Positions 8,806 through 17,728 of a stretch of DNA of 64,000 bases are shown in pieces. This DNA comes from Rhizobium rosettiformans (lineage in GTDB: Bacteria; Pseudomonadota; Alphaproteobacteria; Rhizobiales; Rhizobiaceae). Under the pieces are notes generated by a model that was not told the DNA's origin, made no database searches, and saw nothing but the letters and a program-made list of their open reading frames with translations. Within the stretch, counting starts at the first letter, position 1. Each line of letters begins with the position of its first letter. The stretch spans positions 434,001 to 498,000 of the forward strand of contig NZ_CP032406.1 in the NCBI RefSeq assembly GCF_016806065.1, written 5' to 3'. The position numbers and the translations under genes were made by a program.

Positions 8806-9244
8806 CTGAGCATCATCCTTTTGGCTTGAGCCTTGTGGCTGTTTGTCAATTGAGCCCCGAGACAGCTGAGACGCCCGAGCCGTCTCCAAGCCTCTGTTTG
8901 CATCTGGCATGTTCCGATAACGGGCGAACGACGCGCTGTAACCGCCCGGATCTGAAGCAACGAGTTTCGCGACCGCACCTTGAGCGCAAGTCTTAACGAT
9001 CAGGCCGCTCTGCGCTGATCTAAGAACCACCCTACGTCCTCCCGGCTCAGTGACGCCCCCCGAACGCCTTAGTGGCTACCGGGACTGACGGACGACGGGC
9101 GATCACTCAGCACCATGGTCTTCCATTGGCCATCAAGAGCCCGGTTGGGTGCGCCTTGGCCCATCGTTGGCCTGCTCGGCAACTCCGGACTGACTACACC
9201 CGCTGCAGTGTCGATCGGCGTGCCGCACAAAGCCACTCAAATCC

Positions 9245-9841
9245 TTACCCTGCCTTGCTCAAGAACTGCTCCGTCTGCATGAACTCTACCTGCACGGAGA
9301 AGCGGTCATGGAGAACCTCGAGCGAGGCATCATGGGTTCCATCTGTTCCGCTGCACACAGCGTCCTTGAGAAGGACGACGCGGTATCCATGATCGATCGC
9401 TCCAAGCACAGCGGCAAGGACACATACGTCTGTCTCGCCTCCCGACATGACGATGGTATCGACCCCTTCCTTCGTCAATGCGCGATGCAACTCGCCGTTG
9501 ATCCACGGCGAATAGGTCATCTTGTCGAAGATCCTCGCCGGCGACACCATCGCCCTGAGGGTGGGGACAAGGTCGACCATGTCTGGACCCCGCTGATCGA
9601 GCGTCATCATCTCCCATTTCTCGTAGTAATGACGCCACATGCCCGGCATTTCCCGTGCTCGCCTTGGCGGCACAAATCGGGTGAAGATCGTCCGTGATGC
9701 GTGGCGGCCCACTATCTCGTGGATCTGAGGCGAGACCTTCGCCATCCATGGAACCTGCCACGGCGTCTTCTCGGCAAACATCCGCTGCATATCGATGCAA
9801 AGATGGATCCAGCTGGTCTTTTCGAGGGTGAGCTCCATCAT
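9245..9841 (-). CDS. isochorismatase-family cysteine hydrolase
   Basis: A 198-residue cysteine hydrolase of the isochorismatase/nicotinamidase fold. The catalytic triad is visible: Asp in HLCIDMQRMFAE, Lys in RIFDKMTYSPW, and Cys in MSGGETDVCVLAAVLGAID (the G-x-x-T-x-x-C pattern). The substrate cannot be read from sequence; the MWRHYYEKWEMMTLDQ insert is typical of a rhizobial subgroup annotated only as cysteine hydrolase. The ATG at 9841 follows GAGGTTCGGA; a second ATG is adjacent at 9838. It lies about 90 bases downstream of nadE on the opposite side of its stop, same strand order, so an NAD-salvage role is possible but unproven. Confidence 0.85.
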   Translation of the reverse strand: MMELTLEKTSWIHLCIDMQRMFAEKTPWQVPWMAKVSPQIHEIVGRHASRTIFTRFVPPRRAREMPGMWRHYYEKWEMMTLDQRGPDMVDLVPTLRAMVSPARIFDKMTYSPWINGELHRALTKEGVDTIVMSGGETDVCVLAAVLGAIDHGYRVVLLKDAVCSGTDGTHDASLEVLHDRFSVQVEFMQTEQFLSKAG

Positions 9842-9931
9842 TTCCGAACCTCGGCGACGGCATGAAGGTTCCTGCAACGAGTTGGGGGTGATCACCCGAT
9901 CGGACCGACCCATTGCTGCTTGATCTTCATT

Positions 9932-10765
9932 TTAGGAGGTCATAGGCCCAGCCGGCGTCGCAGGCTGTCGACGCTTATGGTCGCTGCCCCTATAGAAGGT
10001 CAGTATTGTCTGAAGGGCTTCGCCACTGATGGATTTGCCTTCAAGAAAATCGTCAATCTCATCATATGTCACTCCATAGACATCCTCATCTGGCCGTAGC
10101 GGGGCATCGGTCTCGAGGTCCGCAGTGGGAACCTTGAACACCAGTTCGTGGGGCGCACCCATCTTCCCGGCAAGTGCTCTTACCCGTCTCTTCGTCAATC
10201 CTGCCAGCGGAAGAATGTCGGCCGCCCCGTCGCCAAACTTGGTGAAGAAACCCATCAGTGCCTCGGCTGCCTGATCGGTCCCGATCACAAGCCCATTCAC
10301 CGCTCCCGCCAGGCAGTATTGCGCAATCATGCGTTCGCGCGCCTTGATGTTGCCGAGATGAAAATGCCGCCTGCACGGATCGATGAGATCTGAAGCCTGG
10401 GCCATGACGGCATCGAGCATGGCGTCCGCGGCAGGACGAATATCGATCGTGACCAGCCGATCCGGCTTGATGATTTCGAGTGCCCTTTGGGCATCCGCCT
10501 CGTCGGCCTGCACGCCATAGGGAAGCCTGACAGCAATAAACCGAGCATCATAGCCATCGGCCCGAAGGCGTGAGACGGCGGATTGGGCAAGCATTCCGGC
10601 TGTCAGGGAATCAACGCCGCCGCTGATCCCCAATACATAGGATCGACCGGACGCGTTACGCAAATACTGCTCCAGGAAGAGTATGCGGCGACGCACCTCA
10701 TCGCCTGGGTTGAAGTCACGTGTCACCCCAAGGGCTGCTGCGATAGACTGCTGTTCATCTTTCAT
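9932..10765 (-). CDS. nadE: ammonia-dependent NAD+ synthetase
   Basis: Cytoplasmic enzyme that amidates deamido-NAD with ATP and ammonia. About 277 residues, with no glutaminase domain, so it is the short ammonia-dependent form. Visible motifs are the N-type PP-loop SGGVDS (YVLGISGGVDSLTAGMLAQS), the GTDQAAEALMGFFTKFGDGAADILPL block, and KVPTADLETDAPLRPDEDVYGVTYDEID near the end, a standard NadE signature. The ATG at 10765 fits family length; the ribosome site is weak. Rhizobia usually also have the glutamine-dependent form, so this could be an accessory copy. Confidence 0.92.
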   Translation of the reverse strand: MKDEQQSIAAALGVTRDFNPGDEVRRRILFLEQYLRNASGRSYVLGISGGVDSLTAGMLAQSAVSRLRADGYDARFIAVRLPYGVQADEADAQRALEIIKPDRLVTIDIRPAADAMLDAVMAQASDLIDPCRRHFHLGNIKARERMIAQYCLAGAVNGLVIGTDQAAEALMGFFTKFGDGAADILPLAGLTKRRVRALAGKMGAPHELVFKVPTADLETDAPLRPDEDVYGVTYDEIDDFLEGKSISGEALQTILTFYRGSDHKRRQPATPAGPMTS

Positions 10766-10927
10766 GACCCGCTCGCTCGATTTGCCAAGCCCGGCCTTGC
10801 TGGCCAGAAGCTCGAATTGAAGATGTACATCTGGATCTGGGTGAAACCGCCGCGCGAATTGTCCGTTCCCAAATGACCGACAGGCATGCGAGCAGGTCGA
10901 CGAAAGGTGTCTTCGATCCGCGATCAT

Positions 10928-11529
10928 CGAAACATATGGAAACGCCCGTGAGCCGTTATGGTAGCCGCCGGACAGCCGGCTCGTTGGGGCTTATGCCTCC
11001 ACGTTTTTCGCGCGACGGATTAAGGGGCGGGCGTGATCGGTAGAGGTGCTGTCTCCATGTACCTGATCATATTCCCATCACCTGGGAATGAACTCGGTAC
11101 TACAAAGGAGCTTCAAGGTGTCGCCCTGGCCTTTCAACCCGACGCGGCGACATCCCCGCAGCCCGGCGCTGCGCAAAGCAATTAGCCATTCAGGCTCTTA
11201 AAATCGATCAGGGCTCTTTTGAAGAGGCTCCCCTGCACCGAGAAACAATCGAATGCAGGAGTGCCACCGACTTATGCCGGGTCCAAGAAAGCACTTGTCG
11301 TCGTCACAATGGCAACCTTCACATTTTGTCAGAGTGACCTCGGGTTTGCGAACTCAGAAATGGCTCGGGCGAACTGTCCAGGCCATACAGGGCAATGGCT
11401 CAAGCCTGCAGACTCGCATTTTTCTGTGGTTAATGGCCCCTCACCCACGCTCCCCAGTCTCCTTCCCCTATTCCTTCCCGGATTTCTGGGACAGAGCTGA
11501 TGAACAGCTATCAAACAAGGAAACTGGCC
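10928..11529. other. 600-base region upstream of HU gene
   Basis: No convincing gene on either strand. It contains an imperfect GC-rich inverted repeat near 10966-10985 (GCCGCCGGACAGCCGGC) and presumably the HU promoter. I see no RNA gene signature. Confidence 0.4.
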
Positions 11530-11808
11530 ATGACCACGACGAACGAGATTGCCGACAAGATCGCATCCGAGCACAACCTGACGAAGGCTCAGGCAAAAAC
11601 AATCGTCGAGAGCGTTTTCAGCCAGATTGTTGAAGCAGCAAAGGCAGGCGCTGAGACATCGATCCCCTCTTTCGGCAAATTCAAGGTCAAGGACACCCCT
11701 GAACGGGAGGGTCGCAACCCTGCAACCGGTGCCACCATCAAGATTGCTGCTGCGAAGAAGCTGGCATTCATGCCCGGCAAAGCTTTGAAAGATGCGCTGA
11801 ACGGCTGA
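11530..11808 (+). CDS. HU-family DNA-binding protein
   Basis: A 92-residue nucleoid-associated protein of the HU/IHF family. It shows the N-terminal dimerisation helices (IADKIASEHNLTKAQAKTIVE), the beta-arm start (SIPSFGKFKVKDTPEREGRNPATG) with the conserved RNPxTG arm tip, and the C-terminal KLAFMPGKALKDALNG. AGGAAA lies upstream of the ATG at 11530. The RNPATG tip and the PGK(A)LK end fit HU-beta type proteins of alphaproteobacteria. Probably an accessory copy, since the chromosome normally carries hupB. Confidence 0.92.
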   Translation: MTTTNEIADKIASEHNLTKAQAKTIVESVFSQIVEAAKAGAETSIPSFGKFKVKDTPEREGRNPATGATIKIAAAKKLAFMPGKALKDALNG

Positions 11809-12158
11809 AACACCTTTACCCGCAAGGCCACGCCCCACAGGCGTCCATCTAGGAATAACTGACAGTACATGTCAGTCCAAAGGGATTGCTGCGTGGGGCG
11901 TGTTCGCCTAGCCAAGTCGAGGCAGTGCCTCGGAAAGACGGAAAGAATCGCAGATCCATCTTTGCAGGAACGAATCGTGAGGCCGCCCAAAGTGACGGCA
12001 CATCTGGCTTACCTTCGCGGCGAATGCTTAAACCGCCAACTGCGGTTTTGAAGTCCTTGATGTTGGGCTTGCTGCTTCAACAACCTCACATGGAAGCAGA
12101 GTTCCCCACGCATGCCTTCGAACGTCAACTCTTCGGCCCTACGCCGCTGCAGACTTCA
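11809..12158. other. intergenic region between HU and the AbiE locus
   Basis: No gene seen. Its only clear element is the perfect palindrome at 11858-11876 listed separately. Confidence 0.4.
11858..11876. promoter_or_regulatory. 19-bp palindrome, possible operator
   Basis: ACTGACA-GTACA-TGTCAGT is a perfect 7-bp inverted repeat with a 5-bp spacer, of a shape common for dimeric repressors (TetR-like). No regulator gene is adjacent, so the binding protein is unknown. Confidence 0.35.
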
Positions 12159-13082
12159 TTAATTGCGGGCGCGCCTCTCAAGAGAGGATTGCAGCAGATC
12201 GATCAGATGTGCGCGCTGTTCAGGCTGAAGCTTGTCCAGATTGTGCTGCCGCCAGCGGACAGCGGGAAGATGGGCAGCTTGCGCCAGCATGAGCAAGGAC
12301 CAGTCTGGTTGGCCACGCTCGAAGCTGATCAGAAATTCACGGTGATGATCCGGCATGCAGCCTATCAGCAAATCGATCATTTCATGCTGCGTTTTCAACA
12401 GCTCTTCAATGGAAACGACCTCCTCGGTCATGCCCTCGAACCCGTTGCGATATTCAGTTGCGAGGTCCTTGACGCGGCCCGACAGTACTTCGCCCATGGG
12501 GCGGTTGTGACTGAGCAAATAGACGATAAAAGTTTCGCGAAGGGCATCGCTTAACCCTTCTGCAGCAAGCAGGCCACGTACGTCAAAAAGGTCGCGCGGG
12601 TGCTGGCGGTCAAGCGCGGCAACCAGTTTACCGGCGAACAAGTCTTCGAAGGATACGGCGCTGGTTTCGGCAAAGCCAAAGACCTCTTCAACGGCCTCAG
12701 TAACAGGCATCGTGAAAGGCTCATGAACCACACCGCGCAACACGGGCGAGACCTCGATTTTCACCTGTGATCCTTGCGCCATCACATTCAAGCGAAGGCT
12801 TGCGCCATCATGTGCGTTTTCAGTAACGCGAGCGCTAGGCAGTTCCGAAAGAGCAGCCGCCTTGATGCGCTTCATGGCGGCGTCGATGTCAGATAACGCC
12901 TACGGCCTTTCATTGACGGGCAAATACATCAGATCGATATCACCAGAAAGGCGCGGCAAATTGCGCACGAAAAGATTGATCGCCGTTCCGCCTTTAAGCG
13001 CAAAGCAAGTTTCGCGCGCCACGATGGGAATAAGGCGCTTGAGGAGCCGGACCTGGGCCTGATACTGATCACGAAACGGCAT
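12159..13082 (-). pseudogene. AbiEii/AbiGii-type nucleotidyltransferase toxin, interrupted by an in-frame amber codon
   Basis: A 308-codon frame beginning at ATG 13082 (AGGAGCT upstream) with the nucleotidyltransferase core ETCFALKGGTAINLF and GDIDLMYLP. The GDIDL motif is the expected metal-binding Gly-x-Asp-x-Asp. The frame is broken once by TAG at 12900-12902, right after LPVNERP. The same frame then resumes without loss (ALSDIDAAMKRIKAAAL) through VSFEDLFAGKLVAALDRQHPRDLFD, the conserved K-x-x-A-x-x-R-x-x-x-R-D-x-x-D motif of the family. Because no frame shift is involved, a single C-to-T change (CAG to TAG) is the simplest cause. The start overlaps the antitoxin gene by 14 bases. Probably inactive unless the stop is suppressed. 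Confidence 0.85.
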
Positions 13083-13929
13083 TGAGCTCCTCTGGCACCG
13101 TAATGAGATAGGCAGGATCGAGCTTGCCGCCTGGTACAAGCATTCGTTTGCCCCTGCCGAGATCGATGGCGGCTTTATCAAGATGCTTTAGCCAAGCGTG
13201 ATTATGCCGATCTGCGAAGTAGAGGAACAGGCGCTTGACTTTGACGCTGCGGCAATCCGCCAGCAGCTTTTGCAGCTTTCTCGGGCTGAAATTGGCGGCA
13301 CCTTGCATGATCATGTCGGCCTGATGGAAACTCTCGCGGCGCGGCAATTCATCAAGCATCTCGAGATAGGCGCGTTCGGGCTGGGAAAGCGTCAGCGGCC
13401 AGTCCCATTGCCCCCAGGCAAGCGAGGTCAGGCCATTGCCACGAATCTGACTGAGAGGGTGGCCGGTGGCGTCCGCGATGTTCGAGATAAAACTGCCGAG
13501 CCCCTGCGCGCTCGGATCATCAGGGAACAGAATCGCGCTGTTGTGATAGACAAAGCGCTGAGAAAGGTTCAGCAGGTCGAGCCATGCAGGAGGCTTCTCT
13601 GGTCCGTAGAGGTGAACGGTCTTGATCTCATGCGAGAGATGGGCAAAACCCTGTAATTCTAAAGCCGTGCGCCCGCCGACGTGGAAAGGCGTTCGAAAAA
13701 GCAGGGTTTGAAGCGATATGACAACCTGCTGCCAGCTCAGCCCGCCACGTGGCCGCTTGTAGACGCCGCGAACCGGCTGTTCCAGCCAGCCGCTCTTGAC
13801 ATAGTAGGCGCGCAAACTCCGAGCGATGCCGCGGTTTTCCAGCCAAGCGGCATCGACGACCAGCCCTTCCGGGAGGCCCTGCTGAAGTCGGTTTAACAAT
13901 GACCCATTTTGTTCAGCCATACTGAGCAT
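13069..13929 (-). CDS. AbiEi-family antitoxin (type IV toxin-antitoxin)
   Basis: A 286-residue transcriptional antitoxin of the AbiEi class. The N-terminal winged-helix region covers GLVVDAAWLENRGIARSLRAYYVKSGWLEQPVRGVYKRPRG. The central AbiEi antitoxin domain follows (FHVGGRTALELQGFAHL), and a C-terminal helical part ends in DKAAIDLGRGKRMLV. It precedes and overlaps the toxin gene as in known AbiE operons, where AbiEi represses the promoter and counters the nucleotidyltransferase. The start could also be ATG 13920. The antitoxin is intact while its toxin is broken, a pattern expected when selection to keep the toxin has been lost. Confidence 0.85.
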   Translation of the reverse strand: MLSMAEQNGSLLNRLQQGLPEGLVVDAAWLENRGIARSLRAYYVKSGWLEQPVRGVYKRPRGGLSWQQVVISLQTLLFRTPFHVGGRTALELQGFAHLSHEIKTVHLYGPEKPPAWLDLLNLSQRFVYHNSAILFPDDPSAQGLGSFISNIADATGHPLSQIRGNGLTSLAWGQWDWPLTLSQPERAYLEMLDELPRRESFHQADMIMQGAANFSPRKLQKLLADCRSVKVKRLFLYFADRHNHAWLKHLDKAAIDLGRGKRMLVPGGKLDPAYLITVPEELNAVS

Positions 13930-14336
13930 ATTGCATGATTTTCAAACCAGACGCAAAAGTTTGCATCCATGCGGGATTGCACAGCCTGACTGAGCGTTTA
14001 CGCAACTATTCAAACCACGGGAGAGTAGGCCGCAGAGAACTCTGCCTATAGATGCTTGGCTGAACGGCAAAAAAACCGTACAACCCCGCCGCCAAATCAA
14101 ATTTCGACGACAAAGCAATTTGGCGAAATGCTCGCGACCTATCTTTCGTTTGAGACGGTGTACGACTTAGATCGCAGTGCGGCCGGCGATGCCAGCGATA
14201 CGACGCAGTCGCCGCCAACACGCATCCACAAGCAAGCTGTTGGCGAAGTCTTCCTTAAGAGGTTCGAGACGCATAGAATTTGCTCAGCAAGGTTGAGCGT
14301 ATCGCGTGATTGCCAAACTCGTCAAAGGAATGCGGC
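13930..14336. other. intergenic region upstream of the AbiE operon
   Basis: About 400 bases that should hold the AbiE promoter and the 3' flank of the ArdC-like gene. A short perfect hairpin TGCGGC-CTAA-GCCGCA sits at 14331-14346 over the ArdC stop codon. No gene is supported. Confidence 0.4.
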
Positions 14337-15263
14337 CTAAGCCGCACCCTCGATGTCGCGCTGCGAGGACGAAAGAGACATCAACCAAGTACTTGCTTCC
14401 GAGGCTTTGGACGCTGCGGTGAACACCGCCTTCTTGTCGGACTTCATAACGGTCAGCCAGTGCTTGATGTACTGGGCATGATCGAGACGCGGTTCGGGTA
14501 CCAGACCGAGATCGCCGCATAGAAAGGCAGCCCCCAGTTCGGCGACAAGCTCTTCCATCGCATAGGCTTCAGTGCCAAATCTGCCGGACAGATCGCGTGA
14601 AAGACGGCCCTTTGCGCCTGCCCAATGGGTCAGCTCATGACATAGCGTGCTGTAAAATCCCTCTGCAGGGCTTGTGGTGGTCGTCCCCATGAAGCGGCGA
14701 CGCTCCGGCATCCGGATGATATCAGCAGACGGGACATAGCAGGCCTTGTCACCCGCCTCCTCGATGACTGCACCTGTTGCCGCGACGAAGGCTTCGGCTC
14801 GAGCGATCGGATCGAATGCGGGCAGATCCGGGATATCCACTTGATCAAGAGGGTAGCCATCCACCTGGGCGGCGTTGAAGACCCAGCTGGCGCGGAGAAC
14901 CTTACGTTCGCCTTGCTCGGCCTCGCCAGTCTGATCATTGATCTGCTCGGCATCGAAAGTCTTGTAGAAGACGACGAGGGAGGATTTCTCTTGCCTGCGC
15001 ACCTGGCAACCGGCCTCCTGCCACTGGCGGTATGTGCCCCAGACATTCGAGGGATAGTCTGAAGCCTGGGCCGCGACCCAGAGACTGACAATGTTCACGC
15101 CGTTATAGGGCTTGCGCGATGCGACATTGACGGGACGTGCAAATCTTGTCGCCGTGTTGGCGATCCAGGGGAGCTGGAATTCGCCGGCATGTTCGAGGGC
15201 ATCGACGATGCGGTTGGTGACTTCCTGATGGACATCGAACCTTTGTGAAGAGAATCTGGACAT
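14337..15263 (-). CDS. ArdC-like antirestriction / zincin metallopeptidase-domain protein
   Basis: A 308-residue protein of the ArdC family. The N-terminal ssDNA-binding domain (residues about 8-120, VTNRIVDALEHAGEFQLPW ... ASRKPYNGVNIVSLW ... RQEKSSLVVFYKTF) is followed by a metallopeptidase-like domain with the zinc motif HELTH (TLCHELTHWAG) and the downstream EELVAELGAAFLC segment. In known systems these proteins protect incoming plasmid DNA from restriction and travel on conjugative elements. The ATG at 15263 has AAAGGAGAC upstream. It is alone here, with no visible transfer genes, and marks this area as derived from mobile DNA. Confidence 0.88.
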   Translation of the reverse strand: MSRFSSQRFDVHQEVTNRIVDALEHAGEFQLPWIANTATRFARPVNVASRKPYNGVNIVSLWVAAQASDYPSNVWGTYRQWQEAGCQVRRQEKSSLVVFYKTFDAEQINDQTGEAEQGERKVLRASWVFNAAQVDGYPLDQVDIPDLPAFDPIARAEAFVAATGAVIEEAGDKACYVPSADIIRMPERRRFMGTTTTSPAEGFYSTLCHELTHWAGAKGRLSRDLSGRFGTEAYAMEELVAELGAAFLCGDLGLVPEPRLDHAQYIKHWLTVMKSDKKAVFTAASKASEASTWLMSLSSSQRDIEGAA

Positions 15264-15429
15264 GTGTGTCTCCTTTCCTTCGCAGCCGCGACCATCGCGG
15301 CCTGATGGCGTCCGGAGAGACAGGCCAAAACAGCCCATGCACCCCGAAGGGGCGGGCGAAGCGAAAAGACGGTGCATACCGTTGCATGGGATGGGAGGGG
15401 GCTGTCAGGAAAGCCTAAAGAAGGCAGCT

Positions 15430-15600
15430 ATGGCCGTGGCTCTTCGAGAGGAGACGCCGCGAGATCGTCAACAGGCTTGAGGATCTGATCAAAGGCGATC
15501 CCTCACGCCATGCCCCACCGACAGCCGTCCTCGACACCGTCGACCGCCGGATCGAGCTTGGAGCAGAAACGGTGAACCGTGGCCGAGTGACGGATTCATG
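15430..15600 (+). other. start-less open frame, possible gene remnant
   Basis: A plus-strand frame with no start codon and protein-like composition (RRRREIVNRLEDLIKGD, then TAVLDTVDRRIELGAE) ends at TGA 15600. It may be the leftover of a gene cut by rearrangement next to the ArdC-like gene. I do not recognise a family. Confidence 0.2.
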
Positions 15601-15725
15601 ACGAAACTGGAAGGAGACTGAAAGCCATCTTACGTCGCTGACATGCTGAGCGCCTAAAGACGTCGACGAAGGCAGCCGGTTCGTTCCAGATCGCGCTGCC
15701 GCCTCGTCAAGACAAGGTGCAAGCA

Positions 15726-16562
15726 ATGAAGATCATCCAGATCAGCGACACGCATTTCAGCCCGACCAAGCCGCATTTCAACGGCAATTGGGATCCGATC
15801 CGCCAGTGGATTGAAGACGAAAAGCCCGACCTGGTCATCCATACCGGCGACCTGTCTGTCGATGGGGCCGATCTCGACGAAGATCTCAATTTTTCCATGG
15901 CGCTGCTTGGCGAACTGACGGTGCCCGTGCTCGTCGTGCCTGGAAATCACGATGTCGGACACATGCCGGGGTCCCATCAGCCGGTTGACGATCTGCGCCT
16001 GACGCGCTGGCGCGATCTCGTCGGGCCGGACCGCTTCGCCAAGGATATCGGCGACTGGCTGATCATCGGGATCAACAGCCTGCTCATCGGTTCCGGTCAT
16101 GCCGAGGAAGAGGCACAGCGTCGATGGCTGAGCGAGACACTTGCAAACCGTGATGGTCGCCGCGTCGTCATTTTCGCCCACAAGCCCCTCTTCGTCGACG
16201 ACCCGAATGAAGGGGATACCGGCTATTGGGGAGCAGCACCCGGACCACGTCGCGAAATCCTGGATTTGCTGAAACAGCATCAGGTCGCGCTGTTTGCCAG
16301 CGGTCATCTTCATTGGGCCTGGCAGGGCATGCTGGGTGACACGCAGCTTGTCTGGGCGCCGCCGACCTCCTTCATCATTGACAAGCTGGAGCGGGAGATG
16401 CCGGGTCGACGCCTTGTCGGCGCAGCGATCCACCGGCTCGGCACCGGGGTTGAAAGCGAACTGGTTTCGGTCGCCGGCACGACAGCACATGTTCTCGATG
16501 AGGTGATCGACGAGGTCTATCCGCGCAACAGTACAACTGCGTCCGTGGAGGCCGCGCAATGA
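15726..16562 (+). CDS. class III metallophosphoesterase (cyclic-nucleotide / glycerophosphodiester type)
   Basis: A 278-residue calcineurin-like phosphodiesterase. All binuclear metal motifs are present: DTHF near residue 8 (D-x-H), GDLS near 43, GNHD near 77, AHKP near 155, and GHLH near 200. Length and order match the CpdA/GpdQ group, which hydrolyses cAMP or glycerophosphodiesters. It has no signal peptide, so it acts in the cytoplasm. The ATG at 15726 is preferred to the GTG at 15717. The stop overlaps the next ATG by four bases (ATGA), so it is the first gene of the ABC-importer operon. This suggests that an imported phosphodiester is cleaved inside the cell; that is inference. Confidence 0.85.
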   Translation: MKIIQISDTHFSPTKPHFNGNWDPIRQWIEDEKPDLVIHTGDLSVDGADLDEDLNFSMALLGELTVPVLVVPGNHDVGHMPGSHQPVDDLRLTRWRDLVGPDRFAKDIGDWLIIGINSLLIGSGHAEEEAQRRWLSETLANRDGRRVVIFAHKPLFVDDPNEGDTGYWGAAPGPRREILDLLKQHQVALFASGHLHWAWQGMLGDTQLVWAPPTSFIIDKLEREMPGRRLVGAAIHRLGTGVESELVSVAGTTAHVLDEVIDEVYPRNSTTASVEAAQ

Positions 16563-17728
16563 GTGCCTTCAGTCTTTGTGACATCAACAAGTCCTACGGC
16601 GGCAACAGCATTTTGAAGGGTGTCAGCCTTCAGGCCGAAGCGGGTGAGTTCATTGCCCTTGTTGGTCCCTCCGGCTGCGGCAAGAGCACGCTGCTTCGCA
16701 TCGTCGCCGGCCTTGATCATGCCGACCGGGGTGAGATCATCATCGGCAGTGAAGACGTGTCTTCACGGGCGGCCGGTGATCGCAACATCGCCATGGTCTT
16801 TCAGTCCTACGCGCTCTACCCGCATCTGACCGCGGGTCAGAACATTGCCGTTCCCTTGGCCATGCGCCGTCTCTCAGTCGCTGGGCGCCTGCCCCTGATC
16901 GGCGGTCTGTTGCCAGAGCAGCGAAAGATCAGGTCCGAGATCCAGCGCCAGGTTCAGACCATGGCGACCTCCTTGAAGATCGACCATCTCCTTGACCGCA
17001 AGCCGGGCCAGATGTCGGGGGGCCAGCGCCAGCGCGTGGCTCTCGCCCGTGCCATGGTCCGCCATCCAAGCGTCTTCCTGATGGACGAGCCTCTGTCCAA
17101 CCTCGATGCCAATCTTCGCGTTCACGCACGCGGCGAGATCGTCGAACTGCACCGCCGGGCCGGTGTCCCGACGCTCTATGTGACACATGATCAGTCCGAG
17201 GCGCTGTCGATGGCAGACCGGGTCGCCGTGATGATCGGTGGACGCCTGCTGCAACTCGACAGCCCCCGCCGGATCTATGATGAGCCTGTCCATCTCGAAG
17301 TCGCCAAGTTCCTGGGCCAGCCGCGCATCAATCTCATGACCACCGTGGTCGACGACAACGGCCTCGTACAGGCGGGCGATGTCCGTCTCCTGCCCCGCGC
17401 TCCTTTCAGACCGGCCACGCCCGTCACGGTGGCGTTTCGTCCGGAATTCGTTCACCTGACACGCGCCGGCGAAGGCAGCCTGCCGGCACGCATCGAGCGG
17501 CTTGAATTTCTGGGGTCTGAAGTCATTGCCTTTACCCGGCTTGCGGCCATGGACGCGACCATCGTGGCAAAGATCACGCCGGCCGAAGCGATCGGCCTTT
17601 CCGCTGGCCAGCCGGTCGACCTGAAACTCGATCCCTCAGCGATTTTGATCTTCGACGACAAGGGTGATCGGCTGCTGGCCGACATCGCCATGGTCTCGGC
17701 CAAACGCCCGGAGGCCATGCATGGCTAG
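16559..17728 (+). CDS. ABC transporter ATP-binding protein, UgpC/MalK type
   Basis: A 389-residue nucleotide-binding subunit of a carbohydrate (CUT1) importer. Walker A is GPSGCGKST, the signature is MSGGQRQRVALARAM, Walker B is VFLMDEPLSNLD, and the H-loop is YVTHDQSEA. A C-terminal TOBE-type regulatory domain (from LGQPRINLMTTVV) follows. It overlaps the metallophosphoesterase upstream by 4 bases and the permease downstream by 8, so the genes are translationally coupled. An insert of about 20 residues (SVAGRLPLIGGLLPEQRKI) after the Q-loop is longer than in typical UgpC. Confidence 0.92.
   Translation: MSAFSLCDINKSYGGNSILKGVSLQAEAGEFIALVGPSGCGKSTLLRIVAGLDHADRGEIIIGSEDVSSRAAGDRNIAMVFQSYALYPHLTAGQNIAVPLAMRRLSVAGRLPLIGGLLPEQRKIRSEIQRQVQTMATSLKIDHLLDRKPGQMSGGQRQRVALARAMVRHPSVFLMDEPLSNLDANLRVHARGEIVELHRRAGVPTLYVTHDQSEALSMADRVAVMIGGRLLQLDSPRRIYDEPVHLEVAKFLGQPRINLMTTVVDDNGLVQAGDVRLLPRAPFRPATPVTVAFRPEFVHLTRAGEGSLPARIERLEFLGSEVIAFTRLAAMDATIVAKITPAEAIGLSAGQPVDLKLDPSAILIFDDKGDRLLADIAMVSAKRPEAMHG

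Noticed and set aside
15415..15726. Minus-strand frame of 103 codons upstream of the phosphodiesterase
   Set aside because: Ser/Arg-rich shadow with no family resemblance; the plus-strand start-less frame looked more protein-like but is also only weakly supported.
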